64,000 nt of DNA. It comes from an uncultured Prevotella sp. (GTDB taxonomy: Bacteria > Bacteroidota > Bacteroidia > Bacteroidales > Bacteroidaceae). A program made the translations under genes and the position numbers. Below the pieces are notes generated by a model. That model ran no database searches. It was not told the origin of the DNA and saw only the letters and a program-made list of their open reading frames with translations. Positions 27,327 through 36,985 of the stretch are shown piece by piece; position 1 is the stretch's first letter; each line of letters opens with the position of its first letter. Location: the NCBI GenBank assembly GCA_927910885.1, contig CAKMOD010000072.1:1-64000 (forward strand), given 5' to 3'.

Positions 27327-28586
27327 GGAGATTAGGCTTTATATTCATCTATTGCTTAGCTTATCTTTTCCCCCTTTCTACCTCTGCGCAACGACATGAA
27401 ATCAAGGACGAGAATATTCGTTCATTGCAGGTTGTTGCTAATCAGAAGTGGATGGACCTGCCTATCATGATTCTCAATGGTGGAAAGATAAGTATAGATT
27501 TTGACGATCTTACGCATACTTACCGCCGTTTGACTTATCGTTTAGAACATTGCGAGGCTGATTGGAAACCTTCTGTCGGACTCTTTGAAAGCGATATTGT
27601 AGATGGTTTTATTGCTGGAAACACAATAGATGACATAAAGGAATCAACACTTACGAATACACTTTATACACATTATCATTTAGATATTCCGAATGATAAG
27701 TGTCGTCCTAAGTTGTCTGGTAATTATCGTCTTTATGTATATGATGATAACAATAGTTCTGATCATCCCTTGCTAACTGCTTGCTTTATGCTTACAGAGC
27801 CTGTAGAGAGTTCTATGGGTGTTAGATTGAATATCACAACACAAACTGATAAGTCGATAAATCGTGAACATCAGAGCGGAGATGCAGGTGGATTATAGAA
27901 ACTATACGGTAAGTAATCCACAACAGCAGATTAAGACAGTCGTATTACAAAACCGTAACTGGCTTGATGCTCGTTGGAATAGCAAACCGCAATATGTCAT
28001 GTCAAATAGTTTGCGATGGTCGCATAATCTGGATTATATCTTTTGGGCAGGCAATGAATATAGGAAGTTTGAGATTCTCTCAACTGATGTTACTTCTATG
28101 GGTGTAGATAGAATTGGTTGGGACGGCAAGAATTTTCATGCCTATCTCTTCCCTACTGCCCCTTTCACGAATTACCTATATGACGAAGATGCTGATGGTG
28201 CGTTCTTGATACGTAACTCTGATAATGTAGAGATAAATACGACCAGCGACTATATGCTGACTCATTTTCAACTAAATGCACCTTCCCCCTACCCTTACAG
28301 GATATTTCTGAATGGTGATTGGACTTATGACCGCCTGCTTTCTGCTTATGAGATGACTTATAATCCAGCAGGGGGATATTATGAAACGGTGGTTCCTTTG
28401 AAGTTAGGTTATTATAATTATCAGTTCCTTGCCGCAGATGAACAAGGTAGGCTCTCGTCTTTTAGAGTTGACAATAGCCATTATCAAACAGAAAATAGCT
28501 ATCAAGCACTTGTTTATTTCCGTCCACAAGGAGGGCGTACTGATAAACTTGTTGGCTATTCAAATGTTAGGTTTATCAAGAAGTGA
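27323..28586 (+). pseudogene. T9SS plug protein (DUF5103), one frameshift
   Basis: Two overlapping frames, 27323-27898 and 27864-28586, together encode one protein of about 420 residues, the family length. A signal peptide (MRRLGFIFIYCLAYLFPLSTSAQ) is followed by the first plug domain (SLQVVANQKWMDLPIMILN...RRLTYRLEHCEADWKPS). After the frame change come MQVDYRNYTVSNPQQ and the second domain, ending YSNVRFIKK. In T9SS bacteria this family closes the SprA translocon. The switch lies near 27870-27878, between codons for REHQ and AEMQVDY. Two missing bases or one extra A would explain it; no homopolymer is involved. The start is coupled to the acidic protein by ATGA. Confidence 0.8.
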
Positions 28587-28768
28587 GACATAAATCCATT
28601 GTTGTATCAATGTGATTTTTATGTTTTAATTCAATCACAATTTAGTGTTTTGGTTTTAGAAAAATCATTACATAATTTGTTGTGTTTGGCGTTTATAAAC
28701 ATGAAAACCATGGTTTTGAAATGTCTTTGTAACTATCAGCCTATCAGTGGTTTGTAAAGTTGTGTTTT

Positions 28769-28878
28769 AGAAGATGCTTAGTAAGGGTTCAAAAGGGCGT
28801 TAGTAAGGGTTCAAAAGGGCATCTTTTGCAAGTTAATTAGGCGTTAATTCGAATGCTATTAAGCATCTTTAAAAAGGA
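28769..28878 (+). repeat. Family A 22-bp array, copy 5
   Basis: Units at 28769, 28791, 28813, 28835 and 28857, each exactly 22 bp. Unit 1 is diverged (AGAAGATGCTTAGTAAGG); unit 2 AAAAGGGCGTTAGTAAGG; unit 3 AAAAGGGCATCTTTTGC; unit 4 AATTAGGCGTTAATTC; unit 5 TATTAAGCATCTTTAA. The flank AAAATCATTACATAATTTG at 28661 and TTGTAACTATCAG near 28727 precede it. It lies in the convergent gap 28587-29059, which otherwise holds only a terminator. Confidence 0.88.
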
Positions 28879-28941
28879 GGGTGTGAAAATTTAGGACAAA
28901 AGAAGTATCTTCTGTATTTGTTAGAAACAGCGTATAAACAA

Positions 28942-28994
28942 AAAAAGTGTATCAAAAGGAAACAATACTGTTTCATACTTTTGATACACTTTTT
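28942..28994. terminator. Bidirectional terminator before rho
   Basis: 17-bp perfect stem: AAAAAGTGTATCAAAAG (28942-28958) with CTTTTGATACACTTTTT (28978-28994). A- and T-runs on both sides suit both convergent transcripts. Confidence 0.88.
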
Positions 28995-29059
28995 CTATTT
29001 TACTTGTACTATTAACCTATCGTTTCAGAAGGAAAGCAAGTTTCAATAGTCTGATTTCA

Positions 29060-31015
29060 TTAATCGTTCATTGACAATAGGAACTCTTCATTGTTCTCTG
29101 TACGTCTCATACGGTCATGGATAGAATTCATTGCCTCAATAGAATTCATATCAGCAATGTACTTACGGAGAATCCACATACGATCAAGTGTTGTGCGATC
29201 CTGCAAGAGGTCATCACGACGAGTACTTGAAGCCACCAAGTTAACAGCTGGGAAGATACGCTTGTTACTCAAGCTGCGGTCAAGCTGCAACTCCATGTTA
29301 CCAGTTCCCTTGAATTCCTCGAAGATAACCTCATCCATCTTAGAACCAGTATCAATCAAGGCTGTTGCTATGATAGTCAAAGAACCACCACCCTCAATAT
29401 TACGAGCAGCACCAAAGAAACGCTTTGGCTTCTGCAATGCATTGGCGTCCACACCACCAGTCAAGACCTTACCAGATGCTGGTGCAACGGTGTTGTAAGC
29501 ACGTGCCAAACGAGTGATAGAGTCAAGGAAGATAACTACATCGTGACCACATTCAACCATGCGTTTTGCCTTCTCCAATACGATACCAGCAATCTTTACG
29601 TGGCGTTCTGCAGGCTCATCAAATGTTGAAGCAATGACCTCAGCATTTACTGTACGTGCCATATCAGTAACCTCCTCAGGACGCTCATCAATCAAGAGCA
29701 TCATCAAGTAAGCCTCTGGATGGTTGGCTGCAATAGCATTCGCAATATCCTTCATCAAGATAGTCTTACCCGTCTTTGGTTGTGCAACAATCAATGCACG
29801 CTGTCCCTTACCGATAGGTGAGAAGAGGTCTACAATACGTGTTGAAAGATTAGTTGTACGAGGATCGCCACAGAGTGTAAACTTCTCCTCTGGGAAGAGC
29901 GGTGTAAGATGCTCGAATGGTATACGATCACGTACCTCAGATGGCTTACGACCGTTAATCTTATCAATGCTTGTCAGTGGGAAATACTTCTCACCCTCAT
30001 GTGGTGGACGTACGTGACACTCCACAACATCACCTGTCTTCAAGCCGAACTGCTTAATCTGATTATTTGCAATATATACATCATCAGGTGATGATAAGTA
30101 ATTATAATCGCTTGAACGGAGGAAGCCATAGCCATCAGGCATTACCTCAAGAACACCATTTGCCTTGATAATGTCAGTGAAATCATAGTTAGCATTATTT
30201 GTAACTGGAGCATTATCATAGACAGGGGTTGAAGGCATCTGTGCAGGAGTTGTAGGCTGGTCAAACATATCATAGTTTGGAACAATGCCCTGATCCTCTA
30301 TTGGTAGGTCAACAACTGGAATGAAATCAGTACCATCTCCAGGGTCACCTGCCCATACGCCATCAGGTAATACTTGGTAACCTGCAGGTTCCATATTCAT
30401 ATTATGTGCATTAACCTTTTCCTGGAGGCGTGCTAATAGTTCTTCTTTACCTTCACTCTCTTCCTGAGGTTGTACGTTAGAAAACTGATCCTCTGGAATG
30501 AAATCCTCTGGCGCAGATGGCTCTACATTCTCTACAGGTGCTTCCTCTACAGGCTCTTCTACCTGCTGTGCTTCTTCTGCTTTTGCTTTAATAGCAGCTT
30601 CAGCGGCAGCAATAGCTTCTAACTCAGCCTTAGATTTACGACCACGATGCTTAGGAATGGATGCTAATATTTCTTCTGGAGATTTCTCTTCAGTCTTTTC
30701 ATTCTTTGACTCAGGTAACTCTTTGAATAATGAAGGCTGACTTGTAGTCGTATTCTTATTCTTTTGTACGTCGAAATTTTCCCCTTCTTCACCATGTACC
30801 GAATAAACCCTGTCGGTATCCTTTCGTGCTATTCTGGTACGCTTACGCTTTGATTCTAAGGGATGTGCAGTACCCGCCTCTTCTGCCTGACGGTCAAGGA
30901 TAGCATAAACAAGCTTGTCCTTATCATCTCCAGGCGAATAAGCAGCACCTGTGCTCTGAGCAATAGCTTCAAGTTCAGAAACTTCTTTCTCTAATAATTC
31001 TTCTTTGCTTAACAT
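29060..31015 (-). CDS. rho: Transcription termination factor Rho with disordered insertion
   Basis: Hexameric RNA helicase that ends transcription. 651 residues against about 420 in E. coli. Residues 1-50 form the Rho N-terminal helical domain. About 55-280 are low-complexity, rich in E, P, A, K and Q. The RNA-binding cold-shock-like domain starts near [21 protein letters not shown]. The ATPase has Walker [10 protein letters not shown] near residue 412, DERPEEV, and the C-terminal SSTRRDDLL and Q-loop region. A similar insertion in Bacteroides Rho is known to be disordered and to drive condensation. Promoter-like GCAAAGGTA at 31095. Confidence 0.96.
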   Translation of the reverse strand: MLSKEELLEKEVSELEAIAQSTGAAYSPGDDKDKLVYAILDRQAEEAGTAHPLESKRKRTRIARKDTDRVYSVHGEEGENFDVQKNKNTTTSQPSLFKELPESKNEKTEEKSPEEILASIPKHRGRKSKAELEAIAAAEAAIKAKAEEAQQVEEPVEEAPVENVEPSAPEDFIPEDQFSNVQPQEESEGKEELLARLQEKVNAHNMNMEPAGYQVLPDGVWAGDPGDGTDFIPVVDLPIEDQGIVPNYDMFDQPTTPAQMPSTPVYDNAPVTNNANYDFTDIIKANGVLEVMPDGYGFLRSSDYNYLSSPDDVYIANNQIKQFGLKTGDVVECHVRPPHEGEKYFPLTSIDKINGRKPSEVRDRIPFEHLTPLFPEEKFTLCGDPRTTNLSTRIVDLFSPIGKGQRALIVAQPKTGKTILMKDIANAIAANHPEAYLMMLLIDERPEEVTDMARTVNAEVIASTFDEPAERHVKIAGIVLEKAKRMVECGHDVVIFLDSITRLARAYNTVAPASGKVLTGGVDANALQKPKRFFGAARNIEGGGSLTIIATALIDTGSKMDEVIFEEFKGTGNMELQLDRSLSNKRIFPAVNLVASSTRRDDLLQDRTTLDRMWILRKYIADMNSIEAMNSIHDRMRRTENNEEFLLSMND

Positions 31016-31094
31016 ATAAATATGTATGGGAAATTACATTTGATAGTGTCGACGTTTCATAAGGTGAAACATCATTTAATGTGTCTTTTGTGGC

Positions 31095-31103
31095 GCAAAG
31101 GTA
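31095..31103 (-). promoter_or_regulatory. -7 promoter element for rho
   Basis: Minus-strand TACCTTTGC, 80-88 bp upstream of the rho ATG. The leader between (31016-31094) is long enough for autoregulation. Confidence 0.65.
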
Positions 31104-31259
31104 TAATTTTTATTTGAACCTTACAAGATTTCTCTTATCTTTTTTGATATTATTCTATTGATAAAGAGGAATTAATGGGTTTATTTTTAAGATATCATAG
31201 ATAGAGAGGTAATATCTGTATGTCAAATGGTTAATATCGTAATATTTATGGATAATAAG

Positions 31260-31300
31260 ATTCCCAACCCTTAGGAGTTAGGCTTCTAAGGGTTGGGAAT
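31260..31300 (-). terminator. Terminator after the DUF4301 gene
   Basis: 15-bp perfect stem ATTCCCAACCCTTAG / CTAAGGGTTGGGAAT, 46 bp past the stop at 31346. Confidence 0.8.
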
Positions 31301-31345
31301 AACTGAGTTTATAATAAACTGAATAGGGTTCTACTCTTACATTGC

Positions 31346-32863
31346 TTATTGATGCTGCTCACGTAGAAGGTCGTTGACTGTCTTTACTGGATTGAAAGTT
31401 CCGAGTGGTACTTCTACAAAGACTGTGTTCCAATCGCTCATAGCACCATTCCATAAGCCTGGAAGCTCCAAAGCCTTGAGCTCGCGACCATTCTTTGACT
31501 TTGAACTGATGAAACCTGTTGACTTATCTATATACTTTGTCAAGTCAAAAGCATTGCCCTTATAATCTTTGATAGCGCAAACAAGATCAACAGGATTGAA
31601 GTGTGTACCTTCTGTAAACATCTTCATAGATGCTTCGTCGTTCTTATCAATCTGCGAACTCTCAAGAATTTGCAGGCTGACAGTACCATCTTGGTTGTAT
31701 GCAAGGAAAGGACCGCCACCTGGTTCACCAACGTTCTTTACCATACCGCATACGCGCATTGGACGATTTAACTTCTTATATAAGTATTCTGCCAATGCTG
31801 TATCATTCATAGAAGCCACATCATGCTTCTTACAAGAGAGTTCTTTCTGTAAGAATTCAAGTATCTCTTCGAGCTCTGTACGTGTACAGTTTCCTTTTTC
31901 CAGTTTGTAAAGATAAGCGAAGACACGCTCTTGTAAGGCTACAAGTGTACCTGCAATAATCATCTTCCAACTGATGGTTTCTTCCTTCAAGCGGTCTGGT
32001 ACGACGTTATCAATATTCTTAATGAAAACAACTTCGGCGTCTAAATCATTCAAATTCTCTATCAATGCCCCATGACCACCTGGACGGAACAATAAAGAGC
32101 CATCCTCATTACGGAAAGGAGTATTGTCAAGATTAACGGCAATTGTATCTGTACTTGGCTTTTGTTCAGAGAAAGAAATGTCAAAGTTTACACCAAACTT
32201 TGCTTCAAATCCAGCCTGCTTGTCCGCTACCTTTTGTTTGAAGAATGCTAAGTGTTCGTGTGATACGGTGAAATGTACGTGTGCTTGCTTATTACTTTCT
32301 GCATAGCGAGCAGCTTCAACCAAGTGTTCTTCCATTGGGGTACGTGCTCCATCGTTGTAAGAATGGAACAATAGCAATCCCTTTGGTAGCTGTCCGTAAT
32401 TCAATCCTTCCTTATTTAATAAAGTAGCAACGACAGCTTTGTATCGTCCTTCAGCTACTAATTCATCGATAGTCTTACCTTCCAGCTGCTGACATTTTGC
32501 AGATAACTCCTCGTAGAATGCAAAATGATGAATATTTGAGAAGAACTCCTTTTCAAAATCACTTATAGGAGATTCGTTACTTCCGTTGAGGAATGCAAAA
32601 AGATCTTTGAACATACGGCTGGCTGCACCAGAAGCAGGAACAAACTTAACAACTTTATGTCCGTGAGTTTGATAATTCTGCCACGCTTTACAAGCATTCT
32701 CACAAGCCTTCTTGTCAAGCACCAGAACACCCTTCTTTGGTGTAGCAGCACCTTCAAGCTTCAAGTAAGGGAAGCCTCTTTTGAAGTCTTCCAACTGTCT
32801 ACTTATCTGTTCCTCACTTATTCCTTTATCATGAATCTGTTTTAGGTCTTCTTTTTTCAACAT
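31346..32863 (-). CDS. DUF4301 family protein
   Basis: 505 residues, the usual size for this Bacteroidota-specific family. The start LKKEDLKQIHDKGISEEQISRQLEDFKRGFPYL and internal FVPASGAASRMFKDLFAFLNG and FRPGGHGALIENLNDL segments identify it. The glycine-rich PASGAASR and PGGHGALIENLN loops suggest phosphate or nucleotide binding and recall nucleotidyltransferase-like folds, but no activity has been shown to my knowledge. No signal peptide. It stands alone, divergent from relA. Confidence 0.85.
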   Translation of the reverse strand: MLKKEDLKQIHDKGISEEQISRQLEDFKRGFPYLKLEGAATPKKGVLVLDKKACENACKAWQNYQTHGHKVVKFVPASGAASRMFKDLFAFLNGSNESPISDFEKEFFSNIHHFAFYEELSAKCQQLEGKTIDELVAEGRYKAVVATLLNKEGLNYGQLPKGLLLFHSYNDGARTPMEEHLVEAARYAESNKQAHVHFTVSHEHLAFFKQKVADKQAGFEAKFGVNFDISFSEQKPSTDTIAVNLDNTPFRNEDGSLLFRPGGHGALIENLNDLDAEVVFIKNIDNVVPDRLKEETISWKMIIAGTLVALQERVFAYLYKLEKGNCTRTELEEILEFLQKELSCKKHDVASMNDTALAEYLYKKLNRPMRVCGMVKNVGEPGGGPFLAYNQDGTVSLQILESSQIDKNDEASMKMFTEGTHFNPVDLVCAIKDYKGNAFDLTKYIDKSTGFISSKSKNGRELKALELPGLWNGAMSDWNTVFVEVPLGTFNPVKTVNDLLREQHQ

Positions 32864-32971
32864 AATGGTAAGGTATTAAAAAGATTGTATTATAACTGCA
32901 AAAATAACGAATTAAGCCGAAAGAAAGAAACTATTTGACACATTAATTTCTAGTTATATGGATTTTCTTTG

Positions 32972-32980
32972 TATCTTTGC
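32972..32980 (+). promoter_or_regulatory. -7 promoter element for the RelA gene
   Basis: TATCTTTGC, 22 bp upstream of the ATG at 33002. Confidence 0.75.
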
Positions 32981-33001
32981 CTTTGAATAATAGAAAGTAT
33001 T

Positions 33002-35218
33002 ATGCCTATGGAAGAGAAATTCATTTATACGGATAAAGAAAGAGAATTATCTGAACAGATACTCGAAGGACTAAAAGAGACACTCGGGCAAACTTTTTAT
33101 GAGAATGATCTTCCTAAATTGCGTGAACACTTAAGTAAGATAGTATCAGATAATATCATCCAACGCAATGTCTTTGGATTGAACCCTATTCTGTGTTCAT
33201 TACAGACTGCAGCCATTGCGGTTAAGGATATCGGTTTAAATCGCGACTCTGTCATTGCAATCCTACTCTATCAAAGTGTACAGGAAGGAAGTCTTACACT
33301 TGAGAAGATTAGCAAGTTGTATGGTGATGGTGTTTCGAAGATTATCAATGGGCTTATACGTGTTCAGACACTTTATAAGAAGACACCAGTTATCGAGAGT
33401 GAAAACTTCCGAAATCTTCTGTTGTCTTTCGCAGAAGATATGCGTGTTATATTGATTATGATAGCTGACCGTGTCAACCTTATGCGGCAGATTCGTGACG
33501 TTGAAAATAAGGAAGCACAGCGAAAGGTATCTGAAGAAGCAAGCTATCTTTATGCTCCTTTGGCGCATAAGTTAGGCTTATACCAGCTAAAGAGCGAACT
33601 CGAAGACCTTTCTTTGAAATACCTTGAGCATGATGCTTACTATCATATAAAAGACAAGTTGAACGCAACAAAGAAGGTGCGTGATGCTTATATTAGTAGC
33701 TTTATCACTCCTGTTAGTGAGCAACTTAAAGCTGCTGGGCTTAAATTCCATATTAAGGGAAGAACGAAGTCAATTCATTCTATCTGGCAGAAGATGAAGA
33801 AGCAGAAGTGTGGCTTTGATGGTATTTATGACCTCTTTGCCATTCGTATCATTCTTGATTCACCAGAAGACAAGGAGAAAATGCAGTGTTGGCAGGCATA
33901 TTCTATAGTGACGGATATGTATCAGCCTAATCCAAAGCGACTCCGTGATTGGCTTTCTGTGCCAAAGTCTAATGGTTACGAATGTCTACATATCACTGTG
34001 CTTGGTCCTGACAAGAAGTGGGTAGAAGTGCAGATTCGTACAGAACGTATGGATGAGATTGCCGAACATGGACTTGCTGCACACTGGAGATACAAGGGAG
34101 TGAAGGCAGAAGGCGGAATGGATGGCTGGTTAGCTTCTATCCGTTCAGCACTTGAGGCTGGTAACAACCTTGAAGTGATGGACGAGTTTAAGTCAGACCT
34201 TTATGAAAAGGAGATTTATGTTTTCACACCAAAGGGCGACCTTCTAAAGTTCCCAAAAGGTGTAACAGTGCTCGACTTTGCTTATCATATTCACTCTAAG
34301 ATAGGAAATCAATGTGTCGGTGGAAAGATAAATGGCAAGAATGTCTCTTTCCGTACCGAGTTACATAGTGGTGATTCTGTTGAGATTCTAACCTCAACGA
34401 CGCAGAAGCCTAATCGTGATTGGCTGAACATCTGTAAGTCGTCGCGTGCAAAGGCAAAGATTCGTCTTGCATTAAAAGAAACGCAGATTAAGGATGGCCT
34501 TTATGCTAAAGAACTGCTTGAACGTAGGTTTAAGAATAAGAAGATAGAGATTGAAGACTCTACAATGGGATATCTTATTCGTAAGTTGGGCTTCAAAGAG
34601 GTATCTGAATTTTATAAGCAGATAGCTGATGAGAAGCTTGATCCTAACCATGTTATTGAGGAGTATCAGAAGGCTTACAACCATGTTCATAACCTCAATC
34701 AGCCAAAGGAGGCTGAGAGTGCAGAGAACTTTGAGTTTGAGAACCCAACGACAGAATATCTGAAGAAGAATGATGATGTTCTCGTCATCGATCAAAACCT
34801 TAAAGGTTTGGACTTTTCACTTGCTAAGTGTTGCCACCCTATCTATGGTGATCCCGTCTTTGGCTTTGTAACAGTTAGTGGAGGTATAAAGATTCACCGC
34901 GATGATTGCCCGAATGCACCAGAGATGCGCAAACGTTTTGGCTATCGAGTTGTAAAGGCGCGTTGGAGCGGTAAGGGTTCATCTCAGTATGCAATCACGC
35001 TTCGTGTCATTGGTAATGACGACATTGGAATAGTAAGTAACATTTCAAATATCATCTCTAAAGATGAAAAGATTGTAATGCGCTCTATCAATATCGATTC
35101 ACATGACGGTCTTTTCTCTGGTAATCTTGTAGTTCTCCTTGATGATAATTCTAAATTGAATATGCTCATCAAGAAACTTAGAACAGTAAAGGGCGTTAAG
35201 GAAGTAGTGAGAATATAA
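33002..35218 (+). CDS. relA: RelA-type (p)ppGpp synthetase, degenerate hydrolase domain
   Basis: RelA/SpoT homologue of 738 residues with full architecture: HD-like domain (about 1-190), synthetase (about 215-340, GRTKSIHSIWQKM, DLFAIRII, RLRDWLSVPKSNGYECLH, VEVQIRTERMDEIAEHGLAAHW), TGS (about 400-460), zinc-finger (LAKCCHPIYGDPVFGFVTVSGGIKIHRDDC) and C-terminal ACT. The synthetase motifs are intact. In the HD domain the histidine-aspartate pair normally found in ALLHDTVED is replaced (AILLYQSVQE), and ADRLHNMRTL is ADRVNLMRQI. It is therefore probably a synthetase only. It stands alone, ends at a strong terminator and precedes family A copy 6. Confidence 0.92.
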   Translation: MPMEEKFIYTDKERELSEQILEGLKETLGQTFYENDLPKLREHLSKIVSDNIIQRNVFGLNPILCSLQTAAIAVKDIGLNRDSVIAILLYQSVQEGSLTLEKISKLYGDGVSKIINGLIRVQTLYKKTPVIESENFRNLLLSFAEDMRVILIMIADRVNLMRQIRDVENKEAQRKVSEEASYLYAPLAHKLGLYQLKSELEDLSLKYLEHDAYYHIKDKLNATKKVRDAYISSFITPVSEQLKAAGLKFHIKGRTKSIHSIWQKMKKQKCGFDGIYDLFAIRIILDSPEDKEKMQCWQAYSIVTDMYQPNPKRLRDWLSVPKSNGYECLHITVLGPDKKWVEVQIRTERMDEIAEHGLAAHWRYKGVKAEGGMDGWLASIRSALEAGNNLEVMDEFKSDLYEKEIYVFTPKGDLLKFPKGVTVLDFAYHIHSKIGNQCVGGKINGKNVSFRTELHSGDSVEILTSTTQKPNRDWLNICKSSRAKAKIRLALKETQIKDGLYAKELLERRFKNKKIEIEDSTMGYLIRKLGFKEVSEFYKQIADEKLDPNHVIEEYQKAYNHVHNLNQPKEAESAENFEFENPTTEYLKKNDDVLVIDQNLKGLDFSLAKCCHPIYGDPVFGFVTVSGGIKIHRDDCPNAPEMRKRFGYRVVKARWSGKGSSQYAITLRVIGNDDIGIVSNISNIISKDEKIVMRSINIDSHDGLFSGNLVVLLDDNSKLNMLIKKLRTVKGVKEVVRI

Positions 35219-35235
35219 AATAATTTAATCTGCTT

Positions 35236-35279
35236 AGCCCTCATTCTCTACCCTATTTTATATGGAGAGAATGGGGGCT
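35236..35279 (+). terminator. Terminator of relA
   Basis: AGCCCTCATTCTCT against AGAGAATGGGGGCT, one G-T pair, then TTTTGT. 18 bp past the stop. Confidence 0.85.
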
Positions 35280-35442
35280 TTTGTATTAATGCCATTATTA
35301 AATCTACTAAAGAAAAATATGTGTTGGAGTGAAATATGTTTACAAAACTAAGGTTGTAAAACACTATTTTTAAGTCTGAAAATCGCGTTTTTGGTGGGTG
35401 TTGTAACTGTTTAGTTATCAAATTGTTGCACAGCCATAAATT

Positions 35443-35552
35443 AAAAGGTGCTTAATTGGACTTCAAAAGGGCGTTAGTAAGACCTCAAAAGGGCACCTTT
35501 TAGAAGCCAATAGATGCTTAATTGAAGTGCTATTAAGCATCTATGATTTTTA
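35443..35552 (+). repeat. Family A 22-bp array, copy 6
   Basis: Units at 35443, 35465, 35487, 35509 and 35531. Units 1-3 are close to consensus: AAAAGGTGCTTAATTGG, AAAAGGGCGTTAGTAAG, AAAAGGGCACCTTTTAG. Unit 3 contains the perfect dyad AAAAGG-GCA-CCTTTT. The flank TTGTAACTGTTTAGTTATC lies at 35401. It occupies the convergent relA-transpeptidase gap (35219-35581). Confidence 0.92.
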
Positions 35553-35581
35553 AGGATATGATTTTTTATTACAAAATGGTT

Positions 35582-36781
35582 TTACTTATCCATCGTGTTT
35601 ATGCGCTCAATGCGTTTCGCCATAGCTTGTGATTTTGGACTCAGTTTACCTTTAAGATACTTCTCCATTATCAATCCTGCTATAGGGGCAGCTACATCGG
35701 CACCAAATCCACCATGTTCAATATAAACAGAGATGGCAATCTTAGGCTCATTCATTGGTGCAAAACCAATGAAAACAGAGTGGTCCTTACCAGCATTTTC
35801 AGCTGTTCCCGTCTTCCCACATACAGGATAGGTTGTTCCGTTGAGTGCGGTTGCTGTTCCCTTTGTTACTGCTAAGCGCATACCTTTAATGACATCCGCA
35901 TAAATGTAAGAAGGAACCTTTGTCTGACGAGGGGTAAGGAATCGTGAAGGCAGTGGTGCCCAGTCTACGCTCTTATGAATATGTGGTGTAAAGAAGTAGC
36001 CACGATTGGCAATTGTTGCAGCTAAATTACAGAGCTGTAAAGGAGTAGCTGTAATGTCGCCTTGTCCCATTCCTGCCCACATAATTGTTTTTGGGTCCCA
36101 ATTATTTTTATAACGGCGTGAGAGGTAGTTCACATTAGCAACCAATCCACCCTTTTCACCAGCCATATCAATACCCAATGGACCGCCAAGTCCCATACTA
36201 ATAATGTATTCCCACCAAGTTGTAACAGCCTTCTCCTTTGAACCATACTTCTGTGTATTGCTTAACATAGATAGGTATGATTTTAAGAACCAAGTATTAC
36301 AAGATACTGCTATTGCGCCAGTTAGTGCTTCTGGAGAGTAATGGGGATGGCACTTTACCTTTATATTTCCGTCACGAAAGCCACCATGGCAGGCAACCTT
36401 AGTTTCTGGTTTAACAATTCCTTCTGAAAGAAAGACCAATGCCTGCGCTGGTTTTATAGCTGAGCCAGGAGGATAAGCAGTCGCAATGGCAAGGGCATCA
36501 TTAGGACCCATAGGTGAATTTGTCACCATACAGAGCACCTCACCAGTAGCTGGATCAATGGCAACGATACTCCCCTTCTTACCCTGCATTAGCTCTGTTC
36601 CAAGCTCTTGGAGCAGTGGTCGAAATGTTAGTGGTGGGTCTTCACGATACTCTTGTGCCTGAATACTATTCAATGTCATGAACATGAGTGCCAGTATCAC
36701 AGAGCGAAGATATATAATTGTTTTGTTTATAGATATTTTACACATACTTGTTAAATTCTTGCTTAATCTGTTTGTTGCCAT
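35582..36781 (-). CDS. Penicillin-binding transpeptidase-domain protein
   Basis: 399 residues, exported (hydrophobic segment about 25-42, ending IQAQ). The transpeptidase motifs are complete: S-x-x-K in PPGSAIKPA, SCN in AVSCNTWF, and KTG in VCGKTGTAENAGKDHSVFIGFAP. The long dimerisation domain of class B PBPs is absent. Only about 60 residues precede the transpeptidase domain, whereas PBP2 and PBP3 are near 600 residues. Single-domain relatives exist in Bacteroidota, so this may be a peptidoglycan transpeptidase or a beta-lactam sensor. An alternative start at 36745 also gives a signal peptide. A GH25 lysozyme gene lies 204 bp upstream. Confidence 0.85.
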   Translation of the reverse strand: MATNRLSKNLTSMCKISINKTIIYLRSVILALMFMTLNSIQAQEYREDPPLTFRPLLQELGTELMQGKKGSIVAIDPATGEVLCMVTNSPMGPNDALAIATAYPPGSAIKPAQALVFLSEGIVKPETKVACHGGFRDGNIKVKCHPHYSPEALTGAIAVSCNTWFLKSYLSMLSNTQKYGSKEKAVTTWWEYIISMGLGGPLGIDMAGEKGGLVANVNYLSRRYKNNWDPKTIMWAGMGQGDITATPLQLCNLAATIANRGYFFTPHIHKSVDWAPLPSRFLTPRQTKVPSYIYADVIKGMRLAVTKGTATALNGTTYPVCGKTGTAENAGKDHSVFIGFAPMNEPKIAISVYIEHGGFGADVAAPIAGLIMEKYLKGKLSPKSQAMAKRIERINTMDK

Positions 36782-36899
36782 TAAGTATGGGATTTATGGC
36801 TCATAAAGCGATTGTTATTTTCTACTTTTATAGGTTATAAAATTTCTCACTCTACTTTCTATAAAGAGCAAGTTGGGTTCATCTAAGTTTTTATGGGGT

Positions 36900-36908
36900 G
36901 CAAAAGTA
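36900..36908 (-). promoter_or_regulatory. -7 promoter element for the transpeptidase gene
   Basis: Minus-strand TACTTTTGC, about 120 bp upstream of the ATG at 36781. Confidence 0.5.
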
Positions 36909-36985
36909 CAAATAAATTATTCGCTTGAAACATTCTTTCACTTGTTTATAATTAATTCACAACAATCCAAAATAATTATAAATTA

